Assembly (NCBI RefSeq): GCF_027111335.1
Contig: NZ_CP114288.1
Location: 1,922,001 to 1,986,000 of the forward strand
From: Flavobacterium aquiphilum
Lineage (GTDB): Bacteria; Bacteroidota; Bacteroidia; Flavobacteriales; Flavobacteriaceae
Length of the DNA: 64,000 nucleotides
Direction of reading: 5' to 3'
The notes below the pieces were generated by a model, which saw nothing but the letters and a program-made list of their open reading frames with translations, ran no database searches and was not told where the DNA came from. The translations under genes and the position numbers were made by a program. Positions 62,262 to 64,000 of this stretch are shown piece by piece (position 1 is the first letter of the stretch; every line of letters starts with the position of its first letter).

Positions 62262-62405
62262 TAAAATTTGATTTTATTTAATAATTATTAATTTTGCGCA
62301 ATTATTTTGGTTTTTACTTAAAAAAGTACTGTTTTCATGATAATTATCAGCTTTCTTGCTACAACGTTTTCATAAATTTGATATATAATTAAACAACATC
62401 AGGCC

Positions 62406-62807
62406 ATGAAAGCAGTAATCAAAGTTTTGGTAGTATTTGCTTTACTAATTGTGTCAGGTACAAAAAGTATAGCTCAAGAAATAAGCTGGGTAGCACCAGA
62501 GTATTCAAGTTCTTTAGTAAACCCATTTGTAGGAAATCAGAAGGCTACTAATGAAGGTAAAGTAATTTTCGAACAAATGTGTGTTTTGTGTCACGGTGCG
62601 AAGGGTCAGGGAAATGGAGAAGCAGGTCTTACTTTACAGCCTCACCCCGCTAATTTTTTAGCTTTGAATGTAAAAAATGAAACTGATGGTGCTATTTTTT
62701 GGAAGATAACGAATGGAAAGGCCCCGATGGCAACTTATTTTGAACTATTAACAGATGACCAAAGATGGAAATTGGTCAATTATATACGAGAATTAGAAAA
62801 AAAATAA
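62406..62807 (+). CDS. Exported monohaem cytochrome c
   Basis: A 133-residue exported cytochrome c (signal cleavage near SIAQ, about residue 24). The haem site is C59-x2-C62-H63 in CVLCHGAKGQGNGE, and the Met ligand lies in NGKAPMATY. It has the fold of small class I cytochromes with a C-terminal helix RWKLVNYIRELEK. It follows the metallopeptidase gene with 144 bp between, so it may have its own promoter. It is a likely periplasmic electron carrier. Confidence 0.92.
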   Translation: MKAVIKVLVVFALLIVSGTKSIAQEISWVAPEYSSSLVNPFVGNQKATNEGKVIFEQMCVLCHGAKGQGNGEAGLTLQPHPANFLALNVKNETDGAIFWKITNGKAPMATYFELLTDDQRWKLVNYIRELEKK

Positions 62808-62843
62808 TTTTGAATTAGTAACCCGAATCATTTTTTTTTAACG

Positions 62844-62886
62844 AAACCGTTACTCCAATGGTATTGAGGAGTAACGGTTTTCTTTT
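62844..62886 (+). terminator. Terminator after the cytochrome c gene
   Basis: AAACCGTTACTCC / GGAGTAACGGTTT forms a 13-bp perfect stem with an 11-nt loop, followed by TCTTTT. Confidence 0.88.
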
Positions 62887-63021
62887 GCTTAGTCAAACTT
62901 AAGGCGCTCAGTTTTTACCAATTGTAACTATTGAATTCCTCATCCGTAACTCTTTCCAGCCAATCGACAGCGCTTTTTGGAGTAAAGGCGGTTTTGTTAC
63001 TCCATGTCATTTATCCCATAT

Positions 63022-63192
63022 AACGCCATGTATGGCGTTCTGAACCCCATTTTTGTGGTTGTATAACCCCAAATTTGGCGTCCTGAACCCCAAAAATGGC
63101 GTTGCTAACCCTATGAATGGGGTTGTATGACGTAAAATTTGGCGTCTCGAACCCCATACATGGGGTCCTTGACGTAAAAATTGGGGTTTTTT
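63022..63192. repeat. Tandem array of eight 21-22 bp palindromic units
   Basis: Units begin at 63022, 63043, 63065, 63086, 63107, 63129, 63150 and 63171. The consensus is AACCCCA-nnnn-TGGGGTT-nnn, with paired substitutions such as AACGCCA/TGGCGTT. There are no spacers. It lies in the 529-bp gap 62808-63336. Confidence 0.85.
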
Positions 63193-63336
63193 AATCTCTT
63201 TTGGTTTAATTCCTCGAAGTTCTGCTTCGATTTTTATGGTATATTCACAGATAAAAAGAAAAATTTACGACCCGAGTGATAGCGAATAGGAGAAGCAATT
63301 CTGCTATCGTTGTCTAGATCTGAGCTGTCGGGATTT

Positions 63337-63984
63337 TTATTTTAAACTGAATATATCAACGTCTTTTCCTTTATAGGTTATTCTTAGTTGTCTATTCATT
63401 TTACTTGCTGGATTTTCAACCATTGATACTTCTTCTAATTCCATTTCGTGAATTTCTCTAACACACATTTTACCTGAATAAAATTTTCCTTTCATATGGT
63501 CACAATCTTCATATTCTAATTCACAAATGCTGCATTTAGTTTTTTTTATTATTCCGCCAACACTTGCGAACATGATTTTTGGAAAAAGAATCTTTTCGTA
63601 AATTTCAAGACGATTGATGTAATTATTTAATTGATTGGAATTAAAAGGATGATTTGTTGAAGCAATTGAAATGCAATTTTGAGCTAAAATCAAAGCTGTC
63701 CATGCAGAATCTGTTTCACCTAATTTCAAATTTACTATCATTTGGATTTCTTGTTTAACAGAATCAATAGAATACTTTAAGAATAAAAGAAGATTCATTT
63801 CAGTCTCAGTTAATCCTTTCTTCGACATTAAATCGCTTAATTTGTTCATATAAGAATCAATTTCTAATACTTCGCTTTTTTGTAATTCAATATCTCTTGA
63901 AAAAATAGCAATGTTTTGTGCATTATCTGCAATTGCATTAAACTCTTCAAATATATTTTTTACTTCAATGTCAGTAATTATCAT
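63337..63984 (-). CDS. Hypothetical protein with Cys/His zinc-like motif
   Basis: A 215-residue protein of unknown family. Residues 1-125 are predicted mostly alpha-helical, with EMNLLLFLKYSIDSVKQEI. A C-terminal metal-binding-like segment CSICELEYEDCDHMKGKFY (about 153-172) contains C-x2-C, Cys-x-His and a following Cys, resembling short zinc knuckles seen in some phage-associated proteins. SMVENPASK recalls the SLVDNPA motif of some prohead proteases but is too short to prove relation. No membrane segment is visible. The gene is near the window edge, with no visible partner. Confidence 0.62.
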   Translation of the reverse strand: MIITDIEVKNIFEEFNAIADNAQNIAIFSRDIELQKSEVLEIDSYMNKLSDLMSKKGLTETEMNLLLFLKYSIDSVKQEIQMIVNLKLGETDSAWTALILAQNCISIASTNHPFNSNQLNNYINRLEIYEKILFPKIMFASVGGIIKKTKCSICELEYEDCDHMKGKFYSGKMCVREIHEMELEEVSMVENPASKMNRQLRITYKGKDVDIFSLK

Positions 63985-64000
63985 TTTTCTATATTATTAA

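Noticed and set aside
63022..63192. CRISPR-like array
   Set aside because: Units are 21-22 bp, palindromic and contiguous, with no unique spacers and no cas genes.
1..64000. tRNA or rRNA genes
   Set aside because: No cloverleaf-like or rRNA-conserved segment was recognised by eye; a dedicated RNA search was not possible.

Overview
The window looks like chromosomal DNA of a Flavobacterium-like member of the Bacteroidota. The DNA is AT-rich. Several genes have the Bacteroidota-type TAnnTTTG promoter element, and clear Shine-Dalgarno sites are rare. The gene set also fits: a PASTA protein next to rluD and ddl, small Bacteroidota-specific domains (DUF6438, DUF6132), and non-phosphorylating GAPDH. 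No rRNA, tRNA, CRISPR array, transposase or integrase was seen.

Layout. 1-4.8 kb: housekeeping genes (phnA edge, coaD, a TMEM175-like channel, ddl, PASTA protein, rluD). 4.8-9.8 kb: a double-NBD ABC protein, an exported adenosine deaminase, a GNAT and yaaA. 9.8-12.1 kb: a small accessory island of unknown genes bracketed by repeats. 12.4-17.3 kb: a tetR-tolC-emrA-emrB efflux operon with a palindromic operator upstream. 17.5-19.1 kb: a CDP-alcohol phosphatidyltransferase, a GyrI-like protein and a GNAT. 19.2-29.0 kb: a co-directional block running from a 1530-residue xanthine-dehydrogenase-like enzyme through a haem lipoprotein, a DNase II homologue and a phosphoesterase to XdhC. 29.6-40.0 kb: a trp operon (E, G, D, C, F, B, A) interrupted by unrelated genes. 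It is preceded by a good promoter, an 18-codon leader peptide with three consecutive Trp codons and an attenuator hairpin. 40.0-44.4 kb: two YceI paralogues, a beta-helix protein, and a MarR-controlled nitroreductase. 44.6-49.8 kb: two paralogous hybrid histidine kinases. 49.8-57.5 kb: an octahaem/TPR cytochrome, then a sulfane-sulfur cluster (Crp, TauE/SafE permease, persulfide dioxygenase-rhodanese, TPMT-HMA fusion, thioredoxin and small membrane proteins). 57.9-64 kb: a rhodanese, GAPN, an M1 peptidase, a monohaem cytochrome, a tandem hairpin array and an unknown zinc-motif protein.

How the genes work together. The trp block makes tryptophan from chorismate, and its leader can sense charged tRNA-Trp by ribosome stalling. 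The sulfur cluster can oxidise, transfer and export sulfur species. The 19-29 kb block combines a nuclease, a phosphoesterase and a molybdo-flavoenzyme with its maturation factor. A role in salvage or breakdown of extracellular nucleic acid is possible but unproven, and is the most unusual hypothesis here.

The intergenic DNA is unusually rich in dispersed structured repeats. The main family has six copies with conserved ends and a central stem whose sequence changes while its pairing is kept. Other features are a perfect 38-bp inverted repeat beside ddl, a related palindrome inside the 5' end of trpF, and an eight-unit array of 21-22 bp palindromes near 63.1 kb.
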